DNA of 64,000 bases. Origin: Clostridia bacterium. GTDB taxonomy: Bacteria; Bacillota; Peptococcia; DRI-13; UBA5745. The stretch lies in assembly GCA_018436095.1 (NCBI GenBank), contig JAHDMJ010000001.1, forward strand, positions 62,001 to 126,000. The letters run 5' to 3'. The notes beneath the pieces were generated by a model. That model was given only the letters and a program-made list of their open reading frames with translations, had not been told where the DNA came from and did no database searches. Of the stretch, positions 10,047 through 17,935 are shown one piece after another (the stretch's first letter is position 1; every line of letters starts with the position of its first letter). Made by a program: the position numbers and the translations under genes.

Positions 10047-12180
10047 CCTTCATCCCCGTGATGACGACAACCTTTTCTTCTTCATCATAGCCGGCGGTTT
10101 CCACTTCGGCCAGAGCCAGTATTTGACCGACGTCGGCCATGCCGGCGAAATTGATGATTTTGCCGCCAATGAGCAGAAACACATCCGGAAAGGACTGTCC
10201 GCCGTCGCCATACTTATAGCTGCCGGCAATCAACTGGGGCAGCCGCTGCAGCAGATCGCCGTGGCGCTCCACGGAGGTCTTGGCGTCGGGATGGCTAAAG
10301 CGCACTACGCCATCGCCGTCGGTTACCCGCAGAGGATGATGAACTGTTTTGATCAATCCGAAAAGCTTCTTTTTTTCCATCCGGGCGCCGAAAGCGCTGA
10401 GCATATCCGTAGCTCCCAGCAAATTCACCTCTTCCGGGGAAACATGTAAATGTTCCGCGGCAATGTTTTGCTGCTCTTCCGGGGAAAGCCTGTGGGCGTG
10501 ATCCTTTTTTCGCATGGCCAGAGCGCCCAAAGCAATAGCCCGCAGCACATTCTTTCTGGCCTCCACTTCAATATGTACTTCTACCGAGGCAGGGTCCGCT
10601 CCCATCTGGATTACCCGGGTCTCCGCTTCCTTGCGGATCCGCAAGATATCCTCAGAGGTGGGATTGATCACGGATTTTTCCACCATGTCCCGGACCATGG
10701 CCAGGGCTACGCCGATGGAGGAGATCACATCGGCGTTGGCCGCCATCTTGCAGGCCATATTAAGCTGACCAGCCACATAAGGCACAATGGCCGCAGCCCC
10801 GCCGCCGCCGCCAACGAGAGTCAGCCCCTGGGGGTCCAGTTTATATTTGGTAATCAGGGCATTTACCGTGGGGATAATTTTTTTTGCCGCTATATCCAGT
10901 ACCTGGGTAGCCGCCTCCTCCGGGCTGACCCCCAGATAGCGGCCCAGGGCCTGAAAGCCCTCCCTGGCCCGGGCAGCATCGCCAAAGGCCGAATCCCCTT
11001 CTTTGGCAATACCCATAAGGTTTGCTGCGCAGGTCAGGGTCAGGGCATACTGCTTGCCGTCTTTTGTGGTGAGGGCAACGTATTCGGGGTCTCCCGGCTT
11101 GGGAGAAACAAAATGCACCGACGGTTCCGCCAGTTCAGCGGCAGCAAAGGCTGTATAAGGCAGCCCGGCAATATGAGCGCTTCGGGGTCCCACATCTACT
11201 ATTTTCTTGTCCTTGACGGCAATCATGGAGCCGCCGGCAATACCCAGGGTACGGGTATCCAGAGAACGCAGATAGGTGCGGTGGCCGCCCACCAGGGCAT
11301 ATTCCACCATGACATTGCCATCCTTAATGGCGGACATATCCGTACTGGTGCCTCCTACCTCCAAAAAAACGCCATAAGATACCTGTTCATACATCAGTGC
11401 CCCGGCCACACCGGCGGCAGGGCCGGAGAGCATGGTCAAAATGGGCCGCTGCCGCATGTCATTGATAGTCATGGCGCCGCCGTCACCCCGCATAATCATC
11501 AGGGGCGCTTGAATGCCGGAGGCTTGCACGCTGCTTTCCGTGGTGTTGGCCGTGGCCATCATCCGGGGCAGTATGCTGGAGTTAATCACGGCGGTGGTAG
11601 CCCGGGTTTTCAACCCGTATAGCTGAGAAATTTCATGGCTGCCGGTACCGGCCAGCCCTTCTTCCTTGGCCGCCGCCAGAATTAGTTTTTCGTTTTCCGG
11701 ATTGTCAACCGAATAAGCCTCTGCCGCCACAATCACCTCGGCGCCCTGGCTTTTAAGGGTTTCCACACCCTGTTTTATCCCTTCCGGACTGAGCTTAGCG
11801 CTATCCAAAAAGGTATGGCATACAGGAATATATTTGCCCGGCGCCAGCTCGATATCGGCAATAGCCGCATCCTGCTTCGCTTTGAGGCCCTCGATTCCGG
11901 CGCCCATGCCAAACACTCCCACCTTGGATACGTCCCCTTCCAACAGGGCATTGGTAGCCTGGGTTGTGCTGTGGGCAATGAAAATTACATCCTCCGGATT
12001 GACGCCGCCATCATTAAGAAGGATACCGATGGAATCAATAATTCCTTTAGCCACTCCCTCAGGAGCCGAATGGGTGGTATGTACCTTCACCTTGCCAACC
12101 AGTTCCATCGTATCATGGTCGATGGCTACCGCATGGGTAAATGTGCCGCCGACGTCAATGCCTACCCGAATCTTACTCAA
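10039..12180 (-). CDS. Hydantoinase A/5-oxoprolinase family protein
   Basis: ATP-dependent hydrolase or activase of the HyuA/OplA superfamily, with an actin-like ATPase fold. Residues 4-20 (IRVGIDVGGTFTHAVAI) are the phosphate-1 motif; HSTTQATNALLEGDVSKVG and VGGTSTDMSAIKDG are characteristic hydantoinase/oxoprolinase segments, and LVGGGGGAAAIVPYV is the adenosine-binding region. At 713 residues it is close to HyuA length. No HyuB partner is present; instead it sits with a transporter, a HExxH protein and a D-aminoacylase-like deacylase. The set suggests uptake and stepwise opening/deacylation of a cyclic or N-acylated amino-acid derivative. Specificity cannot be read from the sequence. Confidence 0.88.
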   Translation of the reverse strand: MSKIRVGIDVGGTFTHAVAIDHDTMELVGKVKVHTTHSAPEGVAKGIIDSIGILLNDGGVNPEDVIFIAHSTTQATNALLEGDVSKVGVFGMGAGIEGLKAKQDAAIADIELAPGKYIPVCHTFLDSAKLSPEGIKQGVETLKSQGAEVIVAAEAYSVDNPENEKLILAAAKEEGLAGTGSHEISQLYGLKTRATTAVINSSILPRMMATANTTESSVQASGIQAPLMIMRGDGGAMTINDMRQRPILTMLSGPAAGVAGALMYEQVSYGVFLEVGGTSTDMSAIKDGNVMVEYALVGGHRTYLRSLDTRTLGIAGGSMIAVKDKKIVDVGPRSAHIAGLPYTAFAAAELAEPSVHFVSPKPGDPEYVALTTKDGKQYALTLTCAANLMGIAKEGDSAFGDAARAREGFQALGRYLGVSPEEAATQVLDIAAKKIIPTVNALITKYKLDPQGLTLVGGGGGAAAIVPYVAGQLNMACKMAANADVISSIGVALAMVRDMVEKSVINPTSEDILRIRKEAETRVIQMGADPASVEVHIEVEARKNVLRAIALGALAMRKKDHAHRLSPEEQQNIAAEHLHVSPEEVNLLGATDMLSAFGARMEKKKLFGLIKTVHHPLRVTDGDGVVRFSHPDAKTSVERHGDLLQRLPQLIAGSYKYGDGGQSFPDVFLLIGGKIINFAGMADVGQILALAEVETAGYDEEEKVVVITGMKDV

Positions 12181-12218
12181 TATACCAAGCTCCTTTCATA
12201 CGGTTTAGAGACAACGGT

Positions 12219-13505
12219 TTAAATGAACAAACCTGCTGGGGTTTGACTGAAATAGAAGGCGGCTCCGATCATGGAAAGAAGCACCACAATCCAACAATAA
12301 GGAATCAGTTTTTTCATGATATCGTTTACATCGCAGCCTACGAAATCGCTGCCCCAGATATTGTAGGTCAAGGAAGGATCGGCGGCCATGAAGCGGTCCA
12401 GAATAACCAGAGCCATACCAACGGCAATAGGATTGATCACGCCGGCGGAAGCCATCAGCGCACCCAGGCCGGCGCCCATGCCCCAAATGCCCATTGGGCC
12501 CCTGTACAACTGCAGCGGCGCCAGCAGGGAGAAGAACAGGATATAGCCCAGCATGGAAGTGGGCAGAATCTTCAGCAGCAGCGGCGCAATAGCATTGGCT
12601 ACATTCTCATACCGCACGGCGGAAACCAAGATACCGATACCAATGGTCAGGATGATGGAGGAACGGATTTCGTTGATGCCTTCGATGAAGGATTCCGTGA
12701 GAATGCCCAGGATCTTGGAAGCCTGAGTAGTCAGACAGCCATAGACAATACCAATAATCATGGCAGGAATAGTAGCTATATTGAAAATAAATACGAGAGC
12801 TAAAGGCACCAGAGGCGTAAGCAGACTGTACCAGGGGGCATTTTCCGTGGCAGGCTTGGTCTTAGCCTCCTTTAATGTGGCCCAAAGGGCCGGATCGGAT
12901 TTCTTCACCTGGATGACGATAAATGCAACACCTACGGCGGCATACACCACGGTGGTAATCGTAACAGGAACTATACAATTGATCAGCGTAACGTTTTCAC
13001 CCAAAAGACTGGTGAAATACTGCCAGTTGGACAGGCTCCAAATACTGCCTACATGGGAGGCCAGAGCTAGAATGGACTGGGCAATTACTCCCGGAACGCC
13101 TACGGTCATCATGATGGGCAAAGCGATTGTAGCCATCATCACGTAAGTGCCCATCTGTCCGGCGCCCACAAAAACAATAGCTACGGCGGCAAACAGGGCT
13201 ATGGAAATAGCCACCGGCTTGTCGCCTCCCAGCTCGGCGGCTTTACGGATGATGGTTTGGGTAATTCCGCAATGCTTCATCACCATACCCAATGCCGCAC
13301 CAAAAATGGTGGTGACAAGTACATCGGCATAACGGAAGGACCCATTACTGATAATTTCGTCAGCGACGGTCAAAAAAGGAACACCGGCGATAAGAGGAAT
13401 AACAAAGCCTACCAAGGGAAGAGCCAGTAGAAGCGGGAGCTTGCGGATAACAACCAGAGCAATTACCGCAAAGAACACTAAGATAATAATAATTCCGTGA
13501 AGCAT
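12219..13505 (-). CDS. Carboxylate/gluconate-type permease, multi-pass
   Basis: Integral membrane transporter of 428 residues with about 11-12 hydrophobic segments, resembling GntP/CitM-type ion-coupled carboxylate permeases. I start it at MLHGIIII (ATG 13505), which has AAAGGGG seven bases upstream, rather than at an earlier codon at 13529. Conserved-looking Gly/Pro-rich re-entrant segments (VFVGAGQMGTYVM, APLQLYRGPMGIWGMGAGLG) fit this superfamily. It is the first gene of the operon controlled by the sigma-54 promoter at 13631-13646, so it probably imports the substrate handled by the hydantoinase-like protein and the deacylase. The substrate is not identifiable. Confidence 0.8.
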   Translation of the reverse strand: MLHGIIIILVFFAVIALVVIRKLPLLLALPLVGFVIPLIAGVPFLTVADEIISNGSFRYADVLVTTIFGAALGMVMKHCGITQTIIRKAAELGGDKPVAISIALFAAVAIVFVGAGQMGTYVMMATIALPIMMTVGVPGVIAQSILALASHVGSIWSLSNWQYFTSLLGENVTLINCIVPVTITTVVYAAVGVAFIVIQVKKSDPALWATLKEAKTKPATENAPWYSLLTPLVPLALVFIFNIATIPAMIIGIVYGCLTTQASKILGILTESFIEGINEIRSSIILTIGIGILVSAVRYENVANAIAPLLLKILPTSMLGYILFFSLLAPLQLYRGPMGIWGMGAGLGALMASAGVINPIAVGMALVILDRFMAADPSLTYNIWGSDFVGCDVNDIMKKLIPYCWIVVLLSMIGAAFYFSQTPAGLFI

Positions 13506-13630
13506 GTTAAAACCCCTTTCATTAATCAAGTTCTAGCCGCCGAAGAATTTCCTTCTCCCTGGTGCCTCACCCCCTTCCCTATATTCTGTTGTATACGATA
13601 GAATCAGATTAAGACCTATTTCCATAATGT

Positions 13631-13646
13631 TGCATTTCTTATGCCA
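13631..13646 (-). promoter_or_regulatory. Sigma-54 (-24/-12) promoter of the transporter-hydantoinase operon
   Basis: Minus-strand TGGCATAAGAAATGCA matches TGGCAC-N5-TTGCA with the invariant GG and GC at the correct 10-bp separation. It is about 125 bp upstream of the permease start and right beside a divergent sigma-54 activator gene. Confidence 0.75.
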
Positions 13647-13667
13647 AAAGGTTTTCCTAACTGTTGC

Positions 13668-13696
13668 TTGCATTTTATCTGTTAATTGGCTATGAT
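13668..13696 (+). promoter_or_regulatory. Sigma-70 type promoter of the sigma-54 activator gene
   Basis: TTGCAT (13668-13673) and TATGAT (13691-13696) are 17 bp apart. Because this promoter lies inside the first part of the longest open frame, the true start of the activator must be further downstream, near 13751. Confidence 0.65.
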
Positions 13697-13750
13697 GAAT
13701 TAAAATCTGGTTATTATCTGGCTGTTTTTTTGTTAATATTTGTGAAGGGG

Positions 13751-16012
13751 ATGATGGCCTTGACCTATCACATTACCCAAATTTCCTCAGACCCCCTGGC
13801 CTTAATCGAGATTCCCCGCCAGTTGAAGGACCTGCTGGGGGATTCTTTCGAGATAAAAGGCCTTGCTTATGGCCAGCTTAGCTCCCTGCCGCCCATCAGA
13901 GACGATCTGGTGCTGATTACCGCACCGGCTATTGCCTCCTGGATCATTCCCCACGTTCATCCCGATACGAAATACATCATCCTGCAGCGCACCCTTAATC
14001 CACAGCATCTCAACCGGATGCTGGACTTGCCGCCGGGCAGCGAGGTGCTGGTGGTCAATAGCTTCATCACCGGCGCCTACGAATTGATTGAAGAGCTGCT
14101 GGAATTAGACCTGCCGCCGAATAAATACTTCCCCTACGACCCGCTGGAGCCAGACCCCTCTTATTCATTATCTCCGGCGCCGGAGCCGGATTATTACAAT
14201 GACCTGAGGGGGGTATTCAACCGCCAGATCTTGCAGCAGTATGAGCAGCGCTATCCCACGCCGCCTTATTCCGGCAGGCCTTTTCGTTACGCTATCACCG
14301 CCGGCGATGCCGCCGTAGTGCCCTCCGACATTTCCACGATTATCGACCTGGGCCAGCGCTCCATTAGTATCTTGACGGTGGCCGAGATCCTTCAGCATTT
14401 TACCGGCAGCGCTACTATCGACGACCGGCTGCTCAGGCGCTATCACCGGGGTATTATTGATATCAATATGGAGCTGCACAAGCAAATCCGGCTCAATGAG
14501 GAACTGCACCGTCAGTTAGCGGAGCTCCTGGGCAATACGAACCAGGATCTGGCGGAATCGGCGCTGAATATACGGGATATGGAGCGGCAGCGCCGTGTGC
14601 AGCAAAAGGCTGCAGGTTGCCGGGCCAAATATACCATGCATAACATCGTCCACCATAGCGCCGAGATGAAACAGCTAATCAGCAAGGCTAAGGCTTTTGC
14701 CACTTCCGACGCCACCATCCTGATTTCCGGCGAAAGCGGCACCGGCAAAGAGCTGTTGGCTCAAGCTATCCATAACGCCTCCCCCCGCCGCCAATCTCCT
14801 TTTGTAGCCGTCAATTGCAGCGCTTTGACGGAAAGCCTGCTGGAAAGCGAACTTTTCGGCTACGAAGAAGGGGCTTTCACCGGCGCCAAAAAAGGCGGCA
14901 AAAAAGGCCTTTTGGAGCTGGCCCATACCGGCACCCTGTTTCTTGACGAAATCGGCGACGCTTCGCCAGCCATTCAAACCAAGCTCCTTCGTTCCCTCCA
15001 GGAAAAAGAGGTTTTCCGGGTAGGCGGCGACAAAACTATTCCCGTCAATCTGCGGATCATTGCCGCCACCCACCAGGACCTCCGCGCCCTGGTAGCGGAA
15101 GGCAAATTCCGCCAAGACTTATACTACCGCCTCAGCGTGCTGCCGCTTCACGTCCCCCCTTTGCGGCAACGGAAGGACGATATCCTCCCCTTATTAAGCT
15201 ATTTTATGAGTCAATCCCCCAATAAGACTAAGGCAGCTTTTACACTTTCCCGGAAAATGGAGGCTTGGTTCCGGGAGTATAGCTGGCCCGGCAACGTGCG
15301 GGAGCTGGAAAATGTGGTGGAGTACATGATAAATACTCCGGCATCTTTGCCGGAAATGGAGTCGGAGTTATGCCGGCTGCTTCACGTCAAGGACTGGCAG
15401 GGGCAACAGGGGCAGCAGGACCAACAGGACTGGCAGAACCGGCAGGATCGTCAGGGGCAACGGGACTGGCAGGACCAACAGAACCGGCAGGATCGTCAGG
15501 GCCGGCAGGGCGCCGGGATACCGCCGGCAAACAGCGCCGCCTCTGCGGCAGAAACATCACATGCGGGGCCGGTGAGAAACAGGCATGCTTCCGCCGCAGC
15601 GCCTACAGCACCGGCAAGCAGCAGGGCTGCTTCCACGGCAACGGCAGCCTATGCCGGGCCTGGCCAAATCGGGGAGCCGTCAGGCACGCTCCCCGCCTTT
15701 CCCATCTTCTCCATCTTCCCCACCTTTCCCAGCATAGCCGCCAAGGAACAATGCTATGCGATTCTAAGCCTGCTCTGCCATTCTCATCAGGCAGGGGTCC
15801 AGCGCCTTTCCCGGCAGCAGTTGGGGGCTTTGCTGGCGGCAAAGGGTCTCCGTCTCAGCCCCCAGCAAATCAAAAGCAGAGTGGCCATTTTGGCTGATTA
15901 TGCTTTAGTGGAGTCCAAGGTAGGCTGCGGCACCTGGGTCACCGAAAAGGGCCTGGCCTTTTGCCGGCAAGAAAATTCCCAAGAAAATCCCCAAGAAAAT
16001 CTTTGGGGATAA
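13751..16012 (+). CDS. Sigma-54-dependent activator with PrpR-like sensor and Gln-rich linker
   Basis: Bacterial enhancer-binding protein that remodels sigma-54 polymerase. The first 250 residues resemble a PrpR/propionate-regulator-type sensor. The AAA+ domain is intact: GESGTGKE (Walker A), the consensus sigma-54 contact loop GAFTGA, LFLDEIGD (Walker B) and the WPGNVRELENVVE segment. Instead of a Fis-type helix-turn-helix directly after it, there is a Gln/Asp/Arg low-complexity run and an Ala/Pro-rich linker, then a C-terminal winged-helix-like domain (about the last 90 residues). ATG 13751 or 13754 follows AAGGGG very closely; TTG 13760 has better spacing, so the start is uncertain by three codons. 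It is divergent from the permease operon it presumably controls. Confidence 0.9.
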   Translation: MMALTYHITQISSDPLALIEIPRQLKDLLGDSFEIKGLAYGQLSSLPPIRDDLVLITAPAIASWIIPHVHPDTKYIILQRTLNPQHLNRMLDLPPGSEVLVVNSFITGAYELIEELLELDLPPNKYFPYDPLEPDPSYSLSPAPEPDYYNDLRGVFNRQILQQYEQRYPTPPYSGRPFRYAITAGDAAVVPSDISTIIDLGQRSISILTVAEILQHFTGSATIDDRLLRRYHRGIIDINMELHKQIRLNEELHRQLAELLGNTNQDLAESALNIRDMERQRRVQQKAAGCRAKYTMHNIVHHSAEMKQLISKAKAFATSDATILISGESGTGKELLAQAIHNASPRRQSPFVAVNCSALTESLLESELFGYEEGAFTGAKKGGKKGLLELAHTGTLFLDEIGDASPAIQTKLLRSLQEKEVFRVGGDKTIPVNLRIIAATHQDLRALVAEGKFRQDLYYRLSVLPLHVPPLRQRKDDILPLLSYFMSQSPNKTKAAFTLSRKMEAWFREYSWPGNVRELENVVEYMINTPASLPEMESELCRLLHVKDWQGQQGQQDQQDWQNRQDRQGQRDWQDQQNRQDRQGRQGAGIPPANSAASAAETSHAGPVRNRHASAAAPTAPASSRAASTATAAYAGPGQIGEPSGTLPAFPIFSIFPTFPSIAAKEQCYAILSLLCHSHQAGVQRLSRQQLGALLAAKGLRLSPQQIKSRVAILADYALVESKVGCGTWVTEKGLAFCRQENSQENPQENLWG
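15400..15515 (+). repeat. In-gene tandem repeat encoding Gln/Asp/Arg-rich linker
   Basis: Inside the activator gene, CAG-rich units (GGACTGGCAG, ACCGGCAGGATCGTCAGGG) are repeated imperfectly, giving QQ/DWQ/NRQDRQ runs. The +1 frame of the same bases reads as a Gly-X-Y-like, collagen-like string, reflecting the 3- and 9-base periodicity. This looks like slippage-driven expansion between the AAA+ and DNA-binding domains. Confidence 0.8.
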
Positions 16013-16408
16013 TGCCAATATCTTTTAGTTTTTTAAAAAGCGGCGAATCCATAGGGGCATAAATCCGGGCTGGGTTGGGGTTTGATTGGTTTGTGCCCGG
16101 CCACTCAAAAATCGAAGTTGTGTGATGAGTTTGGCCGCTTCAAGGCTGTTCGGCATAGCTAACTGCTCAAAAAACGAGGTTGTGCAGCTATATTTTCCAT
16201 AAATCATTAAAAACTCCCCTATATTCCACCACACAATCTTGCACAAGTTCGATTTTTGAGCACTCCACCCCTGATTTCAGCCCAATTCCGCTGGCTGCCG
16301 TCACACAACCTCGATTTTTGTGCAGTTAGCCTCTGCTTTTAGCCTAAATTTGAAAGGGAAACAAGCCTGCCCCTCACCATTTTACCCTTAAACTAAATGG
16401 CATTGGGG
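16011..16408. repeat. MITE-like ~400-bp intergenic element with four dispersed repeats
   Basis: The ends are imperfect inverted repeats: AATGCCAATATCTTTTAGTTT near 16014 against the complement of AAACTAAATGGCATT near 16392. Inside are two forward copies of the dispersed repeat (16104-16124 CTCAAAAATCGAAGTTGTGTG; 16164-16187) and two inverted copies (16230-16264 and 16302-16325), a symmetric ++/-- order able to fold into a large stem. There is no credible coding frame; the element occupies the gap between the activator stop codon and the DUF2200 gene. Confidence 0.6.
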
Positions 16409-16476
16409 ATAATGCTCCCCCGGTTTGAAACAATATAAACAAATGGTCAGTGTTGTCCAAAGAAAGGAGCAGCCTA

Positions 16477-16827
16477 ATGAAAAAGCCCAGAGCCTATACC
16501 CTGTCCTTTGCCAGCGTTTACCCGCTTTACCTGGCAAAGGCGGAGAAAAAAGGCAGAACAAAAGAAGAAGTGGATACCATCATTTTTTGGCTTACCGGCT
16601 ATAACCAATCCTCCTTGCAGCAGCAAATCCAGGCCGGAGCGGACATGGAAACATTCTTTGAGCAGGCCCCCCAGATCAACCCCAACGCATCGCTGATCAA
16701 AGGCGTCGTTTGCGGCCATCGGGTGGAAGAAATCGAAGACGATATTATGCGGAAAATCAGATATCTGGATAAATTAATCGATGAACTGGCTAAAGGCAAA
16801 TCCATGGAGCAGATATTAAGGAAATAG
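16477..16827 (+). CDS. DUF2200 family protein
   Basis: Small soluble protein of 116 residues with the look of the DUF2200 family ([62 protein letters not shown]). I start at MKKPRAYT because AAAGGAG sits 7 bases upstream; a longer frame from 16450 lacks such a site. No catalytic motif is obvious and the function is unknown. It is followed after 11 bp by a gene for another small-domain protein (DUF1905/DUF1801), suggesting a two-gene operon. Both domain types are often found in small stand-alone proteins of Bacillota. Confidence 0.75.
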   Translation: MKKPRAYTLSFASVYPLYLAKAEKKGRTKEEVDTIIFWLTGYNQSSLQQQIQAGADMETFFEQAPQINPNASLIKGVVCGHRVEEIEDDIMRKIRYLDKLIDELAKGKSMEQILRK

Positions 16828-16838
16828 GAGGAGCTGCC

Positions 16839-17458
16839 GTGAGCCCGCTACATGAGTTTGATGCAGAAATCAAGAAAAATCCCGATATGGATGCCGCCTT
16901 TGTGGAAATACCCTTTGACGTCAAAGAGGCTTTCGGCAAGAGCCGCGTACTTGTCCACGCTACCTTTGACGGGGAGCCTTACGATGCCAGCTTGTCAAAA
17001 TGGCAACACCATGTCATATCATCGGCATCCGCAAAGACATCCGGGCGAAAATCGGCAAAGAGCCCGGCCACTGGGTTCATGTCACCCTGAGGGAGAGGGT
17101 GGCCCCAAAGCCGGACTATTCTACAGTGGATGAGTATATTGCCCTTTACGACGGCGAGGTACGCAGCCGCATGGAAAAATTGCGGGGACTGATACTGGAT
17201 TGCTCTCCTGACATCACCGAGAAAATCTCCTGGGGCATGGCCACTTTTGTCCTCAACGGAAACCTGGTCCATTTTTCGAGCCAGAAACGGCATCTGGGCT
17301 TTCACCCCACCCCCAGCGCCATCGAAGCTTTTGCAGATCAACTGGGCGAATACAGCTATTCCAAAGGCACAGTGCAATTCCCCTATGATAAGCCGATGCC
17401 TTATGATCTGATCCGCAAAATGGTGCTTTTTCGGGTAGAGGAGCAGCAGAAAAAATAA
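16839..17458 (+). pseudogene. DUF1905-DUF1801 (YdhG-like) fusion, frameshifted
   Basis: Begins at GTG 16839 after AGGAGGAG. The first frame gives a DUF1905 start ([20 protein letters not shown]) to about 16997, then must shift to the frame that continues [13 protein letters not shown] and runs through a DUF1801/YdhG-like domain ([31 protein letters not shown]) to 17458. The joint lies in a run of four A residues where five would restore [12 protein letters not shown]. The total length, 620 nt, is one base short of a whole number of codons. Either a real single-base deletion or a sequencing error in a homopolymer; the rest of the gene is undamaged, and about 206 residues result when repaired. 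Confidence 0.8.
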
Positions 17459-17469
17459 CAGGTGCTAAA

Positions 17470-17876
17470 CGCAATGTCCATTTAGATAAGCAAAAGCCGT
17501 TAGCCCATAACCCGCCTGTAAAGCAAGGGGGGTTGTCTGTGCAAAAATTGCGGTTGTGTGGAATTGACAGGGGCGGGGTGAGCAAAATTTGCGTTTGTGT
17601 GTGAAATGCAAGGGAGAAATCTGCCCCCAAACGAAATTTCTGCACACATTTGGCCTGAAATGGGGTTAAATTGCTCCTGAGAGAAGTTGTAATTCGTACA
17701 CAACCGCAAAAACTGAACAGTCTGCCACGAGAATCTGCTCACAAACGAAAATTTTGCACTGCCGGGGGACAACGACAAACATGCAATTTTGCCCCAAGGG
17801 AGGTCACTGCCACTGCCGCAGGCTCACTGCCCTGCCCCTTCGTTTTTTTATTTGCTCCTTGTCTAAATGACATTGG
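17470..17876. repeat. MITE-like ~400-bp intergenic element with five dispersed repeats
   Basis: Imperfect inverted ends: GCAATGTCCATTTAGATAAG at 17471-17490 against the complement of CTTGTCTAAATGACATTGGC ending near 17876. Internal forward copies of the dispersed repeat lie at 17538-17560 and 17578-17603; inverted copies lie at 17627-17648, 17695-17721 and 17737-17762. Just beyond the right end, 17872-17915 holds TGGCGCCAGACACC and GGTGCCCGACACC, REP-like short repeats. There is no coding frame. The element separates two convergent genes. Confidence 0.6.
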
Positions 17877-17935
17877 CGCCAGACACCCTCCTCTTTATGG
17901 TGCCCGACACCGTGCCTGGCCCCATAAACTTATTG

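Noticed and set aside
15370-15897. Collagen-like Gly-X-Y open frame
   Set aside because: It is the +1 shadow of the repeat in the sigma-54 activator gene; it has no ribosome-binding site and the real frame is conserved on both sides.
16025-17778. Short frames and possible CRISPR-like array in the repeat clusters
   Set aside because: The repeats are not regularly spaced, occur in both orientations and have no cas genes nearby; the reading frames simply cross the repeats.
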